DNA of 64,000 nt, taken from contig NZ_CP029551.1 of the NCBI RefSeq assembly GCF_003173735.1, positions 2,504,001 to 2,568,000 of the forward strand, written 5' to 3'. Shown here piece after piece: positions 17,712 to 27,458 of this stretch (position 1 is the first letter of the stretch; every line of letters begins with the position of its first letter). Below the pieces are notes generated by a model that had not been told where the DNA came from, did not search any database, and was given only the letters and a program-made list of their open reading frames with translations. The translations under genes and the position numbers were made by a program. Origin of the DNA: Methylobacterium radiodurans (GTDB taxonomy: Bacteria; Pseudomonadota; Alphaproteobacteria; Rhizobiales; Beijerinckiaceae).

Positions 17712-18215
17712 ATGATCCCCTTCCGCCTCGGCCTCCTCGCGCTCCTCCTCACCTTCGCGCTCGATCAGGCCTCCAAGCTCTGGCTCTACTTCGGCACCGA
17801 CCTCGTGCTGACGCAGCCGTGGCGCTTCGGGCCCTATCTCGACTTCGTCGTCGTGTGGAATCGCGGCGTCTCCTACGGGATGTTCCAGCAGGAGGGCGGG
17901 CTCGGCCGCTGGCTCCTCGTAGTGCTCTCGCTCGTGGCCGCGGCCGGCCTCGTCGTCTGGATGCACCGGGCCGGCTCGCGGCTCCTCGGGCTCGCGCTGG
18001 GGTTGATCGCGGGGGGCGCGCTGGGCAACGCCGTGGACCGGGCCGCCTACGGCGCGGTGTTCGATTTCGTGCACCTGCACGCGGGCCAGTGGTCCTGGTA
18101 CGTCTTCAACGTTGCCGACGCGGCGATCGTGGCGGGCGTCGTCGGGCTGATCCTCGACAGCCTGATGCCGGAGCGCGGACCGGCCAAGTCGTCTGATTCC
18201 GCCCCGCCCGTGTGA
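17712..18215 (+). CDS. lspA: Lipoprotein signal peptidase (signal peptidase II)
   Basis: A 167-residue inner-membrane aspartyl protease that removes signal peptides from diacylglyceryl-modified prolipoproteins. Four hydrophobic segments are visible. The conserved blocks are all present: LDQASKLW in the first helix, [32 protein letters not shown] with the first catalytic aspartate, and FNVADAAI with the second. Length is normal. It follows ileS on the same strand, the classical ileS-lspA order, although a 304-bp repeat element lies between, so co-transcription is not certain. Confidence 0.96.
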   Translation: MIPFRLGLLALLLTFALDQASKLWLYFGTDLVLTQPWRFGPYLDFVVVWNRGVSYGMFQQEGGLGRWLLVVLSLVAAAGLVVWMHRAGSRLLGLALGLIAGGALGNAVDRAAYGAVFDFVHLHAGQWSWYVFNVADAAIVAGVVGLILDSLMPERGPAKSSDSAPPV

Positions 18216-18408
18216 TCGGCGCAACACGACCCACAGCACATTGCAGGTTGTGTGTACCACCGCTCTGGCACAGCCCGGTCAAGGCGCCATACGATCGCCG
18301 GAAACCGGGATCAGGCCGAGGAGGTCGGATCAGGCCGCCGGGAGCGCGGCCGCGTGAGGCCCGCCGTCGAGGCGTGGTTCGGGGCGCCCGGCCAATCTGT
18401 GGGGCAGC

Positions 18409-19068
18409 ATGACCGGGTATCGCAGGACTCTCGTCACCGTGGCCGCGCTGGCGGCCTCCCTCGGCGCCACGGCCGCAGGCGCGCAGGAGAGCGGCTCGCT
18501 GATGCGCGACACGCTGAGCACGCTCGGGCTCGTCGAGAAGGACCAGGCGCCGATCGACTACCGCGAGCGCGCACCGCTGGTGATGCCGCCCAAGATCGAC
18601 GGCAAGGCGCTGCCCGCGCCGCGCCAGCGTGCGGCCAACCCGCAATGGCCCAAGGATCCCGAGATCGTCGCCCGCCAGCGTGAAGCGGAGGAGCGGCGCG
18701 TGCCCCGCGGCAACCAGGTGCAGGGGCGCTACGACGACAACAACGCCACGCTCTCGCCCGACGAGATCCGGGGCGGCCGCCGCGCCGATGCGCAGATCCC
18801 GCGCACGAACGAGTACAAGCCGGGCGACAACAACCGCGACTCCTTCTGGGTCAATCCGTTCGACCTGATGAAGGACAAGACCGAGGACCGGGCGGAGCCC
18901 TCCGCCACGGAGCCCTCGCGCTACACCCTCACCGAGCCGCCGACCGGCTACCGCAAGTCGCCGCGGCCGAACACCCGCGCGAACAGCGAGCCGATCAACA
19001 ACGCCAGCCGCGAGCGCGAGGAGTCCGATCCGGGCTTCTACCAGCGCGAGCAGCAGCGCCGGCAGTAA
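18409..19068 (+). CDS. Exported hypothetical protein, polar and low in hydrophobics
   Basis: A 219-residue protein with a signal peptide (TLVTVAALAASLGATAAGAQ, residues 7-26). The mature part is hydrophilic, rich in Arg, Glu, Asp, Asn and Pro, with SFWVNPFDLMKDKTED in the middle and a Gln/Arg-rich end. It looks largely disordered. There is no lipobox cysteine, so it is not an LspA substrate despite following lspA. I recall conserved proteins like this beside lspA and M16 proteases in Rhizobiales, which suggests an envelope role, but I cannot name a family. Confidence 0.7.
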   Translation: MTGYRRTLVTVAALAASLGATAAGAQESGSLMRDTLSTLGLVEKDQAPIDYRERAPLVMPPKIDGKALPAPRQRAANPQWPKDPEIVARQREAEERRVPRGNQVQGRYDDNNATLSPDEIRGGRRADAQIPRTNEYKPGDNNRDSFWVNPFDLMKDKTEDRAEPSATEPSRYTLTEPPTGYRKSPRPNTRANSEPINNASREREESDPGFYQREQQRRQ

Positions 19069-19228
19069 TTCGCCGCGCCGTGGCCCGGTTGCGACGCGGG
19101 CCCGGAGACGCAACATGAGAGACGGCTACCGGTCCGGAACTTGCGGGTCGGTTGGGCCGGATACGGTCGGGCAGGTTCCGCGCCTCATGGGAGGCGCGGG
19201 GAGGGCCGACCGCCACAGGGACACTGGC

Positions 19229-20626
19229 ATGCATCTGTTCAGGCACCGGACGCCCACCCTCTTCCCGCAGGACCTGCGTGTCAGCGCAGGCCGCGCGGAT
19301 GCCGCGCCGCACGGGCGCTCCGAGGCGGGCGGCCCGGCCGTCACCGGCTTCACCCTGGACAACGGCCTCGACGTGATCGTGGTGCCGGACCACCGCGCGC
19401 CGGTGGTCACCCACATGATCTGGTACCGCAACGGCTCGGCCGACGACCCGATCGGCCAATCGGGCATTGCCCACTTCCTCGAACACCTGATGTTCAAGGG
19501 CACCGAGAAGCACCCCGTGGGTGCCTTCTCCAAGGCGGTCTCGGGCCTCGGCGGCCAGGAGAACGCCTTCACCAGCTACGACTACACCGCCTATTTCCAG
19601 CGCGTCGCCCGCGACCATCTCGGCACGATGATGGCTTTCGAGGCCGACCGGATGTCGGGCCTCGTCCTCGACGACGCCGTGGTGGCGCCCGAGCGCGACG
19701 TTGTCCTGGAGGAGCGCCGGATGCGGGTCGAGACCGACCCCTCCGCCCAGCTCTCCGAGGCGATGGCGGCCTCGCTCTTCGTGCACCACCCCTACGGCAT
19801 CCCGATCATCGGCTGGATGCACGAGATCGAGGGGCTGAACCGCGAGCACGCGCTGGCCTACTACAAGCGCTTCTACACGCCCGAGAACGCCATCCTGGTG
19901 GTGGCCGGCGACGTGACGCCCGACGAGGTGCGCCGGCAGGCCGAGGCGACCTATGGGCAGGTCGTGCCGCAGGGCGCGCGCCCCGAGCGCCGGCGCCCGC
20001 GCGAGCCCGAGCCCCGGGCGATGCGCCGCCTCGCGGTGGCCGACCCGAAGGTCGAGCAGCCGACGCTGCAGCGCCTCTACCTCACGCCCTCCTGCATCAC
20101 CGCCCGCGACGGCGGCTGCCACGACCTCGAACTGCTGGCCGAGGTGCTGGGCGGGGGCTCGACCTCCTACCTCTACCGCAAGCTCGTGCTGGAGCAGGGC
20201 CTCGCGGTAAATGCGGGCGCCTGGTACATGGGCTCGGCGATCGACGACACCCGCTTCTCCGTCTACGCCGTGCCCGCCGAGGGCGTCGGCCTGGAGCAGC
20301 TGGAGGACGCCGTCGACCGTGTGCTGCGCCGCGCCCCGGCCGAGGCGCTCGGCGCCGAAGCGATCGAGCGGGCCAAGACGCGGCTCGTGGCCGAGACGGT
20401 CTACTCCTCCGACAGCCAGTCCTCGCTCGCCCGCATCTACGGCTCGGCGCTCGCCATCGGCGAGACCGTCGAGGAGGTGCGCCGCTGGCCCACCGACATC
20501 GAGGCCGTCACCAAGGACCGCCTCGCGGCCGCCGCCGAGCGCTGGCTGACTCCGGCCCGCTCGGTCACCGGCTACCTCACCAAGACGAAGGACGCCGAGG
20601 CGCCGGTCGCGATCGCCGCCGAGTAG
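19229..20626 (+). CDS. M16-family zinc metalloprotease (catalytic subunit)
   Basis: A 465-residue pitrilysin/processing-peptidase-like protein. The inverted zinc motif HxxEH is present as IAHFLEHLMFKG, and the downstream glutamate lies in the AFTSYDYTAYFQ to EADRM region. The C-terminal inactive half has GGGSTSYLYRKLVLEQGLA. It pairs with the next gene, an M16 protein lacking the zinc motif, to form the typical active/inactive heterodimer. Start: ATG 19229 has AGGGA upstream and removes an uninformative Gly/Arg-rich extension; ATG 19115, which also has a GGAG, would add 38 residues. I see no clear signal peptide. Substrates are unknown. Confidence 0.9.
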   Translation: MHLFRHRTPTLFPQDLRVSAGRADAAPHGRSEAGGPAVTGFTLDNGLDVIVVPDHRAPVVTHMIWYRNGSADDPIGQSGIAHFLEHLMFKGTEKHPVGAFSKAVSGLGGQENAFTSYDYTAYFQRVARDHLGTMMAFEADRMSGLVLDDAVVAPERDVVLEERRMRVETDPSAQLSEAMAASLFVHHPYGIPIIGWMHEIEGLNREHALAYYKRFYTPENAILVVAGDVTPDEVRRQAEATYGQVVPQGARPERRRPREPEPRAMRRLAVADPKVEQPTLQRLYLTPSCITARDGGCHDLELLAEVLGGGSTSYLYRKLVLEQGLAVNAGAWYMGSAIDDTRFSVYAVPAEGVGLEQLEDAVDRVLRRAPAEALGAEAIERAKTRLVAETVYSSDSQSSLARIYGSALAIGETVEEVRRWPTDIEAVTKDRLAAAAERWLTPARSVTGYLTKTKDAEAPVAIAAE

Positions 20627-20697
20627 CGGCGCGGCCCGTAGCGCATCCGAGACGGCCGCGGGCGCTCCCGCGGCCGAACAAGAACAACGAGGTTCCC

Positions 20698-21981
20698 ATG
20701 AACTTGGCCGAGACCGACGCCCGCACTGCCAACGCGCCGACCAAGGCGCTGCCCGTCCCCGGCGGTGCCGGCGTGGAGGCGTGGCACGTCGAGTCTCCGG
20801 TCGTGCCGATGATCGCGCTCGCCTTCACCTTCGAGGGCGGCGCGGCGCAGGATCCGGACGGCAAGGCCGGCTGCGCGCAGATGCTGGCGCGCCTGCTCGA
20901 CGAGGGCGCCGGCGACCTCTCCTCCGACGCCTTCCAAGAGCGCCTCGCCGCGCGCGCGATCGAGCTGTCCTTCCATGCCGGCCCCGACGCGATCGGCGGC
21001 TCGCTGAAGATGCTGACGAAGCACGCCGATGAGGCGATCGACCTCCTGGCCCTGGCGCTCGCCAAGCCGCGGCTCGACCCCGACGCGATCGAGCGCGTGC
21101 GCGCCCAGATGATCGCCGGCCTGCGCTACCAGCAGAACGATCCGGGTGTTCTGGCCTCCCGCCGCTTCTTCCGAGAGGGCTTTGACGGCCATCCCTACGG
21201 CCGGCCCTCTTCCGGCACCCTGGAGAGCGTCGCGGCGATCACCCGCGACGACCTCCTGGCGATGCACGCGCTGATCATCGGGCGCGGCGCCGTGAAGGTC
21301 GCGGCGGTCGGCGCGATCACGAGCGCCCAGCTCGCCGAGGGGCTGAACCGGGCCTTCGGCGCCCTACCGGAGGCCGGCACGCTCCGCGCCGTGCCGAAGA
21401 CCGTGGTGCAGGGCCTCGGCCGGCGCGAGGTGGTCGATCTCGACGTGCCCCAGTCGGTGATCCGCTTCGGGCTCGCCGGCGTGCCCTGGCGCGACCCGGA
21501 CTTCATCCCGGCCTACGTGCTCAACCACATCCTGGGCGGCGGCGCCTTCACCTCGCGCCTGTTCCAAGAGGTGCGCGAGAAGCGCGGCCTCGCCTACTCG
21601 GTGGGCACCTCGCTCGTCAGCCACCGCGCCACCGCGATGATCTGGGGCTACACCGCCACCAAGAACGAGCGCGTCGGCGAAGCGCTGGCGGTGATCTCCG
21701 AGGAGATCGACCGCCTCGTCACCAACGGCCCCTCGGACGAGGAGCTGCAGAAGGCGAAGGACTACCTCACCGGCTCCTACGCGCTCGGCTTCGACACCTC
21801 GACCAAGATCGCGCACCAGCTCGTGCAGATCGCCTTCGAGGATCTCGGCATGGACTACTTCGCGCGCCGCAACGACATGGTGTCGGGCGTGACCCAGGCC
21901 GACATCCGCCGCGCCGCCGCCCGCACCTTCGCGGACGGCAAGATGCTGGTCGTCGCGGCCGGCCGTCCCACCGGCTTCTGA
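20698..21981 (+). CDS. M16-family peptidase-like protein, non-catalytic partner
   Basis: A 427-residue M16 protein. The place of the HxxEH motif is taken by GCAQMLARLLDEGAG, so it cannot bind the catalytic zinc. The C-terminal half keeps the conserved GGGAFTSRLFQEVREKRGLAYSVG segment, which in the partner forms part of the substrate chamber. It starts 71 bp after the catalytic gene with a good GAGG Shine-Dalgarno. The two together should form a clamshell heterodimer that degrades small peptides in or near the periplasm. A hairpin-rich repeat follows at once. Confidence 0.9.
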   Translation: MNLAETDARTANAPTKALPVPGGAGVEAWHVESPVVPMIALAFTFEGGAAQDPDGKAGCAQMLARLLDEGAGDLSSDAFQERLAARAIELSFHAGPDAIGGSLKMLTKHADEAIDLLALALAKPRLDPDAIERVRAQMIAGLRYQQNDPGVLASRRFFREGFDGHPYGRPSSGTLESVAAITRDDLLAMHALIIGRGAVKVAAVGAITSAQLAEGLNRAFGALPEAGTLRAVPKTVVQGLGRREVVDLDVPQSVIRFGLAGVPWRDPDFIPAYVLNHILGGGAFTSRLFQEVREKRGLAYSVGTSLVSHRATAMIWGYTATKNERVGEALAVISEEIDRLVTNGPSDEELQKAKDYLTGSYALGFDTSTKIAHQLVQIAFEDLGMDYFARRNDMVSGVTQADIRRAAARTFADGKMLVVAAGRPTGF

Positions 21982-21985
21982 GAGC

Positions 21986-22104
21986 GGATCCCAAAGGTCC
22001 ACGACCTTTGGCGGGTCGGGGGCTGAGCCCTCGTGGTTCGGCGAAGCCGATCTCGGGGCTCTGCCCCGAGGCTCCGCCGAAGGGTTTCCACCCTTCGGGA
22101 TCCC
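21986..22104. repeat. Hairpin-rich intergenic repeat with terminator-like stems
   Basis: Four clean stem-loops follow the M16 gene stop: CCAAAGGTC/GACCTTTGG (21991-22011), TCGGC/GCCGA (22038-22050), CTCGGGGC/GCCCCGAG (22052-22070) and CCGAAGGGT/ACCCTTCGG (22077-22098). The ends carry GGATCC and GGGATCCC. The first can act as terminator for the protease pair. The composite resembles a dispersed intergenic repeat that I associate with Methylobacterium genomes; copy number cannot be checked here. Confidence 0.65.
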
Positions 22105-22157
22105 AACGGGCGCACAAGGGATAGGCACCGCGACCGAACTCTCCTGGAGCCGATCCC

Positions 22158-23084
22158 ATGCAGCTCACCGGCATCCACCACCTCACCGCGATCACCGCGC
22201 GGGCGGCCGACAACTTCGCCTTCTACACGCGGGTGCTCGGCCTGCGTCTCGTGAAGAAGACGGTCAACCAGGACGACGTCTCGGCCTACCATCTGTTCTA
22301 CGCGGACGGACTGGCCTCGCCCGGCACCGACATCACATTCTTCGACTGGCCGGCGGCCCCTGAGCGCCGCGGCAGCAACAGCATCAGCCGCACGCATCTG
22401 CGGGTGCCCGCCGCCTCCATCGACTGGTGGCGCGCGCATCTCGGGCGCCAGGGCGTCGACCATGCGGCCCCGCTCGAGCGGGACGGCCGCCTCACCCTCG
22501 ACTTCCAGGACCCGGAGGGCCAGCGCCTTGCGCTGGTGTCGGACGATGCCGATCCCGGCCATCCTTGGGCGGAGAGCCCCGTGCCGGCCGAGCACCAGGT
22601 CCGCGGGCTCGGGCCGATCCGCCTCTCCGTTCCGGCGCCGGAACGCACCGAGGCGGTGCTCACCGAGATCCTCGGCATGACGCACGACCGCAGCTTCGAG
22701 CTGCCCGAGGGGCCGGTGCGGGTGTTCCGGATGGGGGCGGGCGGCCCCGCCGCCGAGATCCAGCTCCTGCACGATCCCGCAGCACCCGCCCGGCAGGGCG
22801 CGGGCGCCGTCCATCACGTCGCCTTCCGCATCCCCGATGCGGACTACGGGGCCTGGGCCGACCGGCTGCGCCAGCGCCGGATGCCTTCGAGCGGGCCCGT
22901 GGACCGCTACTACTTCCGCAGCCTCTATTTCCGCGAGCCGAACGGCATCCTGTTCGAGATCGCCACCGACGGGCCCGGCTTCACGGCGGACGAGCCGCTG
23001 GAGCGCCTGGGCGAGAGGCTCGCGCTGCCGCCCTTCTTGGAGCCGCGGCGTGCCGAGATCGAGGCGGGTCTGACGCCGCTCTGA
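22158..23084 (+). CDS. VOC-family ring-cleaving dioxygenase (MhqO/MhqA-like)
   Basis: A 308-residue protein with two glyoxalase/bleomycin-resistance (VOC) halves. The metal-binding pattern is visible as GIHHLTAIT at the start, [16 protein letters not shown] in the second half and a glutamate in [13 protein letters not shown]. Proteins of this shape act as Fe(II)-dependent extradiol dioxygenases on hydroquinone-like compounds, or as glyoxalase-type enzymes. A quinone or catechol detoxification role is plausible but not shown. It is monocistronic, with a Shine-Dalgarno-like CTCCTGGAG upstream of ATG 22158. Confidence 0.85.
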   Translation: MQLTGIHHLTAITARAADNFAFYTRVLGLRLVKKTVNQDDVSAYHLFYADGLASPGTDITFFDWPAAPERRGSNSISRTHLRVPAASIDWWRAHLGRQGVDHAAPLERDGRLTLDFQDPEGQRLALVSDDADPGHPWAESPVPAEHQVRGLGPIRLSVPAPERTEAVLTEILGMTHDRSFELPEGPVRVFRMGAGGPAAEIQLLHDPAAPARQGAGAVHHVAFRIPDADYGAWADRLRQRRMPSSGPVDRYYFRSLYFREPNGILFEIATDGPGFTADEPLERLGERLALPPFLEPRRAEIEAGLTPL

Positions 23085-23160
23085 AGCGCGCCGCGCCGGC
23101 CAGGTTTTAAGAGTGATTCCAACTGGCTGAGCCCGGACGGGCCAGCGTGCCAGCTATGCC

Positions 23161-23189
23161 TTGACGCGGCTGCCGCAGGTGCGAGATAG
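23161..23189 (+). promoter_or_regulatory. Probable promoter of fpr
   Basis: TTGACG at 23161-23166, a 17-bp spacer, then AGATAG at 23184-23189. It starts 73 bp before the ATG of the ferredoxin-NADP reductase gene and is the best -35/-10 pair in the gap. Confidence 0.5.
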
Positions 23190-23233
23190 CCCGCCACAAA
23201 GGGTATGAGAGAGATTCGGGGACAGATCCGTCC

Positions 23234-24007
23234 ATGAGCAAGTTCTTCGAGGAGCGGGTGGTGTCGGTGCACCACTGGACCGACACGCTGTTCTCGTTCC
23301 GCACCACGCGCGATCCGGGCTTCCGCTTCCGCAACGGCGAGTTCACGATGATCGGCATCGAGGTCGAGGGCAAGCCGCTGCTGCGCGCCTACTCGGTGGT
23401 CTCGGCCAACTACGAGGAGGAGCTGGAGTTCTTCTCGATCAAGGTCCCGAACGGCCCGCTGACCAGCAAGCTCCAGCACCTCAAGGTCGGCGACCCGATC
23501 ATCGTCGGCAAGAAGCCCACTGGCACGCTGGTTCTCGACAACCTGCTGCCGGGCCGTCACCTCTACCTGCTCGGTACCGGCACCGGGCTCGCGCCCTTCC
23601 TGTCGATCATCAAGGATCCGGAGACCTACGACCGCTTCGAGAAGGTCGTGCTCGTCCACGGCTGCCGGCAGGTGCAGGAACTGGCCTACGGTGAGACCAT
23701 CACCGAGACGCTGCCCAAGCACGAGTTCCTGGGCGAGATGATCGCCAACCAGCTGATCTACTATCCCACCGTGACGCGCGAGCCCTTCCGCAACCGCGGC
23801 CGGATCACCGACCTGATCACCTCGGGCAAGCTGTTCGAGGATATCGGCCTGCCGCCGCTGTCCAACGAGGACGACCGGTTCATGCTGTGCGGGAGCCCCG
23901 AGATGATCCGCGACACCCGCGAGCTGCTCTCCGGCCGCGGGCAGGAAGAGGGCAACCACGGCGAGGCCGGCCACTACGTCATCGAGAAGGCCTTCGTCGA
24001 GAAGTAG
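23234..24007 (+). CDS. fpr: Ferredoxin-NADP(+) reductase
   Basis: A 257-residue FAD flavoprotein of the bacterial Fpr class. The FAD-binding signature RAYSVVSANY (about residue 52), the NADP-binding LLGTGTGLAPFLSII (about 113) and the terminal segment HYVIEKAFVEK are all present. It exchanges electrons between NADPH and ferredoxin or flavodoxin in the cytoplasm. This supports oxidative-stress defence and electron supply to enzymes such as P450s or Fe-S reductases. It has its own promoter (TTGACG/AGATAG) and converges with the lytic transglycosylase gene. Confidence 0.95.
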   Translation: MSKFFEERVVSVHHWTDTLFSFRTTRDPGFRFRNGEFTMIGIEVEGKPLLRAYSVVSANYEEELEFFSIKVPNGPLTSKLQHLKVGDPIIVGKKPTGTLVLDNLLPGRHLYLLGTGTGLAPFLSIIKDPETYDRFEKVVLVHGCRQVQELAYGETITETLPKHEFLGEMIANQLIYYPTVTREPFRNRGRITDLITSGKLFEDIGLPPLSNEDDRFMLCGSPEMIRDTRELLSGRGQEEGNHGEAGHYVIEKAFVEK

Positions 24008-24018
24008 ACGCTTCTCGC

Positions 24019-24040
24019 GGGCCGGTGCGAGCGCCGGCCC
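24019..24040. terminator. Hairpin between convergent fpr and lytic transglycosylase genes
   Basis: GGGCCGG (24019-24025) pairs with CCGGCCC (24034-24040) across an 8-base loop, directly after fpr and touching the end of the converging gene. It can act in both directions. Confidence 0.5.
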
Positions 24041-26352
24041 TATCGCGCCCCGCGCTTCAGGTCCCCGTCGATCAGGAGCGCGCTCTTGCCGTCGAGGCGC
24101 GTGCGGTAGACCTGCAGGTTCTCCATTACGCGCTGCACGTAGTTGCGCGTCTCGGTGAAGGGGATGCGCTCCACCCAATCGACCACGTCCACCTCGCCTC
24201 GGCGTGGGTCGCCGTAGGCGTCGATCCACTTCTTCACGTTGCCGCCTCCCGCATTGTAGGCCGCGAAGGCGAGCACGTAGGAGCCGCGCCAATCCTCCAT
24301 CAGCTCGCCGAGATGGGCCTGGCCCAGGCGCGCGTTGTAGGTCGGGTCGCTGGTCAGGCGATCCTGGTCGTAGGCGGCCGAGACGCGGCGCGCCGTGCGC
24401 TGCGCGGTCGCCGGCATCATCTGCATCAGGCCGCGCGCGCCGACCCCCGACTGGGCGCGCGGATCGAACTGGCTCTCCTGCCGGGCGATGGCGAAGACCA
24501 TGGCGCGCTCCACCTGCGGCACCGCCGTGTAGGTCTCGTAGGTCGGGATACCGATCACCGGGTAGGCGTGGGCGTCGAGCGGCAGGCCGCGCTGCACCGC
24601 GAGCTTGCCGATGGCGACCAGCGCGCGCGGATCCTTCATCTCGACCGCGAGGTCACCGAGCGCCTGCAACTCGGCCGGGTCTGTCAGGCGCTGGGCCGTG
24701 TCGATGTAGAGCGGCAGCGCCAGCTCCTTCAGCGAGGCGGCGCCCAGCAGCTTCAGCGCCCGCACGCAGAGCCGGTCGTCGAAGGCCGCGCGGGCGGCGC
24801 CGTCGAGGTCGGCGGGCGCGCGCAGCGCCAGCCGTGTCTGGCCGAGCTTGGCCCGGGCGAGCTGCCCGTAATAGGCGATCGGCTGCTGCGCGGCCTTGGC
24901 GAAGAAGTCCTTGGCGGTCTCCGCCTGCCCGAGTGCCTCGGCGGCCCGGCCCTGCCAGTAGGCGGAGCGGGCGAGCGAGATCGGCGTCTCGGCGGCCCGG
25001 GCGGCCTCGGCGAAGTGCTGCGCGGCGGAGGCCGGGTCGCCCGCGAAGCGCAGCGCGATCCAGCCCGCGTGGAACTCGGCCTCGATGCGCTTCTCGGGCG
25101 TGCGTGCCGCGTGGCCGCCGGCCACCGCGTAGGCGGTTTTCGCGTCCCCAAGATCGAGGAGCTTGCGGGCGACGATGCGGCGCTCCACCCACCACTCGTC
25201 GCCGTCCACCAGCACCTCGGGGTTGGCCGGCGCCGTGGCGAGCACCGCGGCGGCCTCGGCCGGCTTGTCGGCGCGCCGGTGGTACTGGGCCTTGGAGAGG
25301 ATGTAGGAGGCGTCGTTGCGCAGGGAGTGTGGCACGGCGGCGAGCGCCGCGGCCGCGCCCGAACTCTTGTCCTCGACCGCGCGGCGCGCCCGCACGAGGC
25401 TGGCGTAGGAGCCGCCCGCGTAGGCGGCGGCGCGGCCTGCGCTCTCCCAATCCTCCTTCAGGAGCGCCCGCTCCATGCGGTAGCGGTGATCGACCCGCGT
25501 GAGCGCGCCGGGAAAGGCGTCGAGCACCCGCGCTTCCAGGCTCTTGCCGAAGGTCTCGGAGCGCCAGAGGTCGCGCACGAGGTCGGCGGCGTCCGCCTCC
25601 AGGCCGTCCGCACGGAAGGCCAGCGCCAGGGCGAACTTGCCGGGCGCGCTCGCCGGACGCGCCGCGCCGAAATAAGCCCGCACGGTGGCCGGGCTCTTGC
25701 GCTCGGAGAGCAGGGCCTCCTCGGCCCGGCGGCGCAGTAGCGGGCCCGCCGGCCAGTCGGGGTTCTGCCGCGTGAAGGCGACGGTGCGCTCGAAGCCGAT
25801 CCCGGCGCCCGCGCGGATCGCGATCCATTCGAGGAGCGCCTTCGCGGCCGGGTTCTCGAACTGGTCGCGCAGGCGGTCGCCGTCCGCGACCTTGCCCTTG
25901 CGGTAGAACTCGATCGCCTGCCTGAGCAGGGTCACGTCGGTGCCGCCGGCCTTCGCGGCGGCGGCCGGGTCCGGCACCTCGGGGAGGGGCGCGGGCGGCG
26001 AGACGCCGGCATCGGGCAGCGGGAAGACAACCGGCGCGTCGGGGTCCGCCGAGGCGTAAGCCGTCGTGCCGGCCGGCAGCTTCTGCGCGGGCCTGACGGA
26101 TTCGTCCTCGGCGGTCTTCGGCTCGATCTTCAGGGCATCGGCCGCGGCGGGATCGATGACCTTGGTGTCCGGGAGCAGGGCCGAGGGGGCCGCCGCGTCC
26201 GTTGCGGGCGGCGTCGGCTGCGAGGCGGCCGGCGTGTCGGTGCCGCGCAGGTCCGGCGGGGCCCCGAGGGTGGTGCCGCCCGTCAGAGCGAGGCCGAGGA
26301 GCGCGGCGGTCGTGCGCGCGAGGGACATCGGGGACGCCAAGAAGCGGCTCAT
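24040..26352 (-). CDS. slt: Soluble lytic murein transglycosylase (Slt-type)
   Basis: A 770-residue exported enzyme that cleaves peptidoglycan glycan strands to anhydro-muropeptides. A signal peptide is near the N-terminus (ARTTAALLGLALTGGTTLGA). A long Ala-rich helical superhelix of TPR-like repeats fills the middle, as in E. coli Slt70. The C-terminal GEWL-fold SLT domain has RQESQFDPRAQS with the catalytic glutamate, GARGLMQMMPATAQ and AFAAYNAGGGNVKKW. ATG 26352 is preferred because an AGGGAG lies upstream; GTG 26364 would add four residues. It is longer than Slt70 (about 620) because of a Pro/Ala-rich N-terminal linker. It is divergent from dapA. Confidence 0.93.
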   Translation of the reverse strand: MSRFLASPMSLARTTAALLGLALTGGTTLGAPPDLRGTDTPAASQPTPPATDAAAPSALLPDTKVIDPAAADALKIEPKTAEDESVRPAQKLPAGTTAYASADPDAPVVFPLPDAGVSPPAPLPEVPDPAAAAKAGGTDVTLLRQAIEFYRKGKVADGDRLRDQFENPAAKALLEWIAIRAGAGIGFERTVAFTRQNPDWPAGPLLRRRAEEALLSERKSPATVRAYFGAARPASAPGKFALALAFRADGLEADAADLVRDLWRSETFGKSLEARVLDAFPGALTRVDHRYRMERALLKEDWESAGRAAAYAGGSYASLVRARRAVEDKSSGAAAALAAVPHSLRNDASYILSKAQYHRRADKPAEAAAVLATAPANPEVLVDGDEWWVERRIVARKLLDLGDAKTAYAVAGGHAARTPEKRIEAEFHAGWIALRFAGDPASAAQHFAEAARAAETPISLARSAYWQGRAAEALGQAETAKDFFAKAAQQPIAYYGQLARAKLGQTRLALRAPADLDGAARAAFDDRLCVRALKLLGAASLKELALPLYIDTAQRLTDPAELQALGDLAVEMKDPRALVAIGKLAVQRGLPLDAHAYPVIGIPTYETYTAVPQVERAMVFAIARQESQFDPRAQSGVGARGLMQMMPATAQRTARRVSAAYDQDRLTSDPTYNARLGQAHLGELMEDWRGSYVLAFAAYNAGGGNVKKWIDAYGDPRRGEVDVVDWVERIPFTETRNYVQRVMENLQVYRTRLDGKSALLIDGDLKRGAR

Positions 26353-26548
26353 GGATCGGATCACTCCCTTCCACTCAAGCTTGCGGGAGTTGTCATGCCA
26401 CAGGTTCCGGCCAAGCTCGTTAACACGTGCTTAACCGTGGCCCGGTGGATGTTTGCGCGGCGATTGCGGAAGCCCTATGTCTGCCGGCCGGCGCCGCGGT
26501 CGCGGTGCCGCACGGGAGGGACGGCGGGACCGTCCGGGACACGACACG

Positions 26549-27445
26549 ATGACCGAGACAGCGCGCCGCCTCCGGGGCTCGATGACCGCCCTGGTCACCC
26601 CCTTCCGCGAGGGGGCCTTCGACGAGGCGGCCTTCCGAAAGTTCGTGAACTGGCAGGTCGAGCAGGGCACCCACGCCCTGGTGCCGACCGGGACCACCGG
26701 CGAGAGCCCGACCCTGACCCATGCCGAGCACGACCGGGTGGTCGAGGCCTGCATCGACGAGGCGCGGGGCCGGGTGCCGGTGATCGCGGGCGCGGGCTCG
26801 AACTCCACGGCCGAGGCGGTCGCGCGGGCCCGGCACGCGGAGCGGGCCGGCGCCGACGCGGTGCTCGTCGTCACGCCCTACTACAACAAGCCGACCCAAG
26901 ACGGCCTCTACGCCCACTTCAAGGCGGTCAACGACGCGGTCGGCATCCCGATCATCATCTACAACATCCCGCCGCGCTCGGTGATCGACATGAGCGTCGA
27001 GACCATGGCGCGCCTCTACGAGCTCAAGAACATCGCCGGCGTGAAGGACGCCACGGCCAAGATCGACCGCGTCAGCGCCCAGCGCCAGGCGATGGGCGAG
27101 AGCTTCATCCAGCTTTCGGGCGAAGATGCGACGGCGCTCGGCTACAACGCGCAGGGCGGCCACGGCTGCATCTCGGTGGTGGCCAACGTGGCGCCGCGCC
27201 TCTGCGCCGACCTGCAGGAGGCGACGCTGTCGGGCGACTACGCCCGCGCGCTCCAGCTCCAGGACCGGCTCTTCCCGCTCCAGACCGGGCTCTTCGTCGA
27301 GTCGAACCCCTCGCCCGTGAAGTACGCGCTCGCGCGGCTCGGCCTGATGGGCGAGGATGTGCGCCTGCCGCTCGTGCCCGTCTCCGAGGGCACGCGCCGG
27401 ATCGTCGACGCGGCGCTCCGCCATGCCGGGCTGATCGAGGGCTGA
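26549..27445 (+). CDS. dapA: 4-hydroxy-tetrahydrodipicolinate synthase
   Basis: A 298-residue TIM-barrel aldolase that condenses pyruvate with aspartate semialdehyde in lysine/diaminopimelate synthesis. It has the [11 protein letters not shown] loop, the [11 protein letters not shown] segment with the active-site tyrosine, [11 protein letters not shown], and the Schiff-base lysine in [13 protein letters not shown]. Length is normal. ATG 26549 fits the family start; the open frame extends further up but the sequence there is Arg/Gly-rich. It is followed 13 bp later by smpB, so the two are probably co-transcribed. Confidence 0.96.
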   Translation: MTETARRLRGSMTALVTPFREGAFDEAAFRKFVNWQVEQGTHALVPTGTTGESPTLTHAEHDRVVEACIDEARGRVPVIAGAGSNSTAEAVARARHAERAGADAVLVVTPYYNKPTQDGLYAHFKAVNDAVGIPIIIYNIPPRSVIDMSVETMARLYELKNIAGVKDATAKIDRVSAQRQAMGESFIQLSGEDATALGYNAQGGHGCISVVANVAPRLCADLQEATLSGDYARALQLQDRLFPLQTGLFVESNPSPVKYALARLGLMGEDVRLPLVPVSEGTRRIVDAALRHAGLIEG

Positions 27446-27458
27446 GACAAGGACGCCG

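Noticed and set aside
19141..21981. 946-codon plus-strand frame across the M16 region
   Set aside because: Its first part is Arg/Pro/Gly-rich out-of-frame sequence over the catalytic M16 gene. Only the section from ATG 20698 is a real gene, annotated separately.
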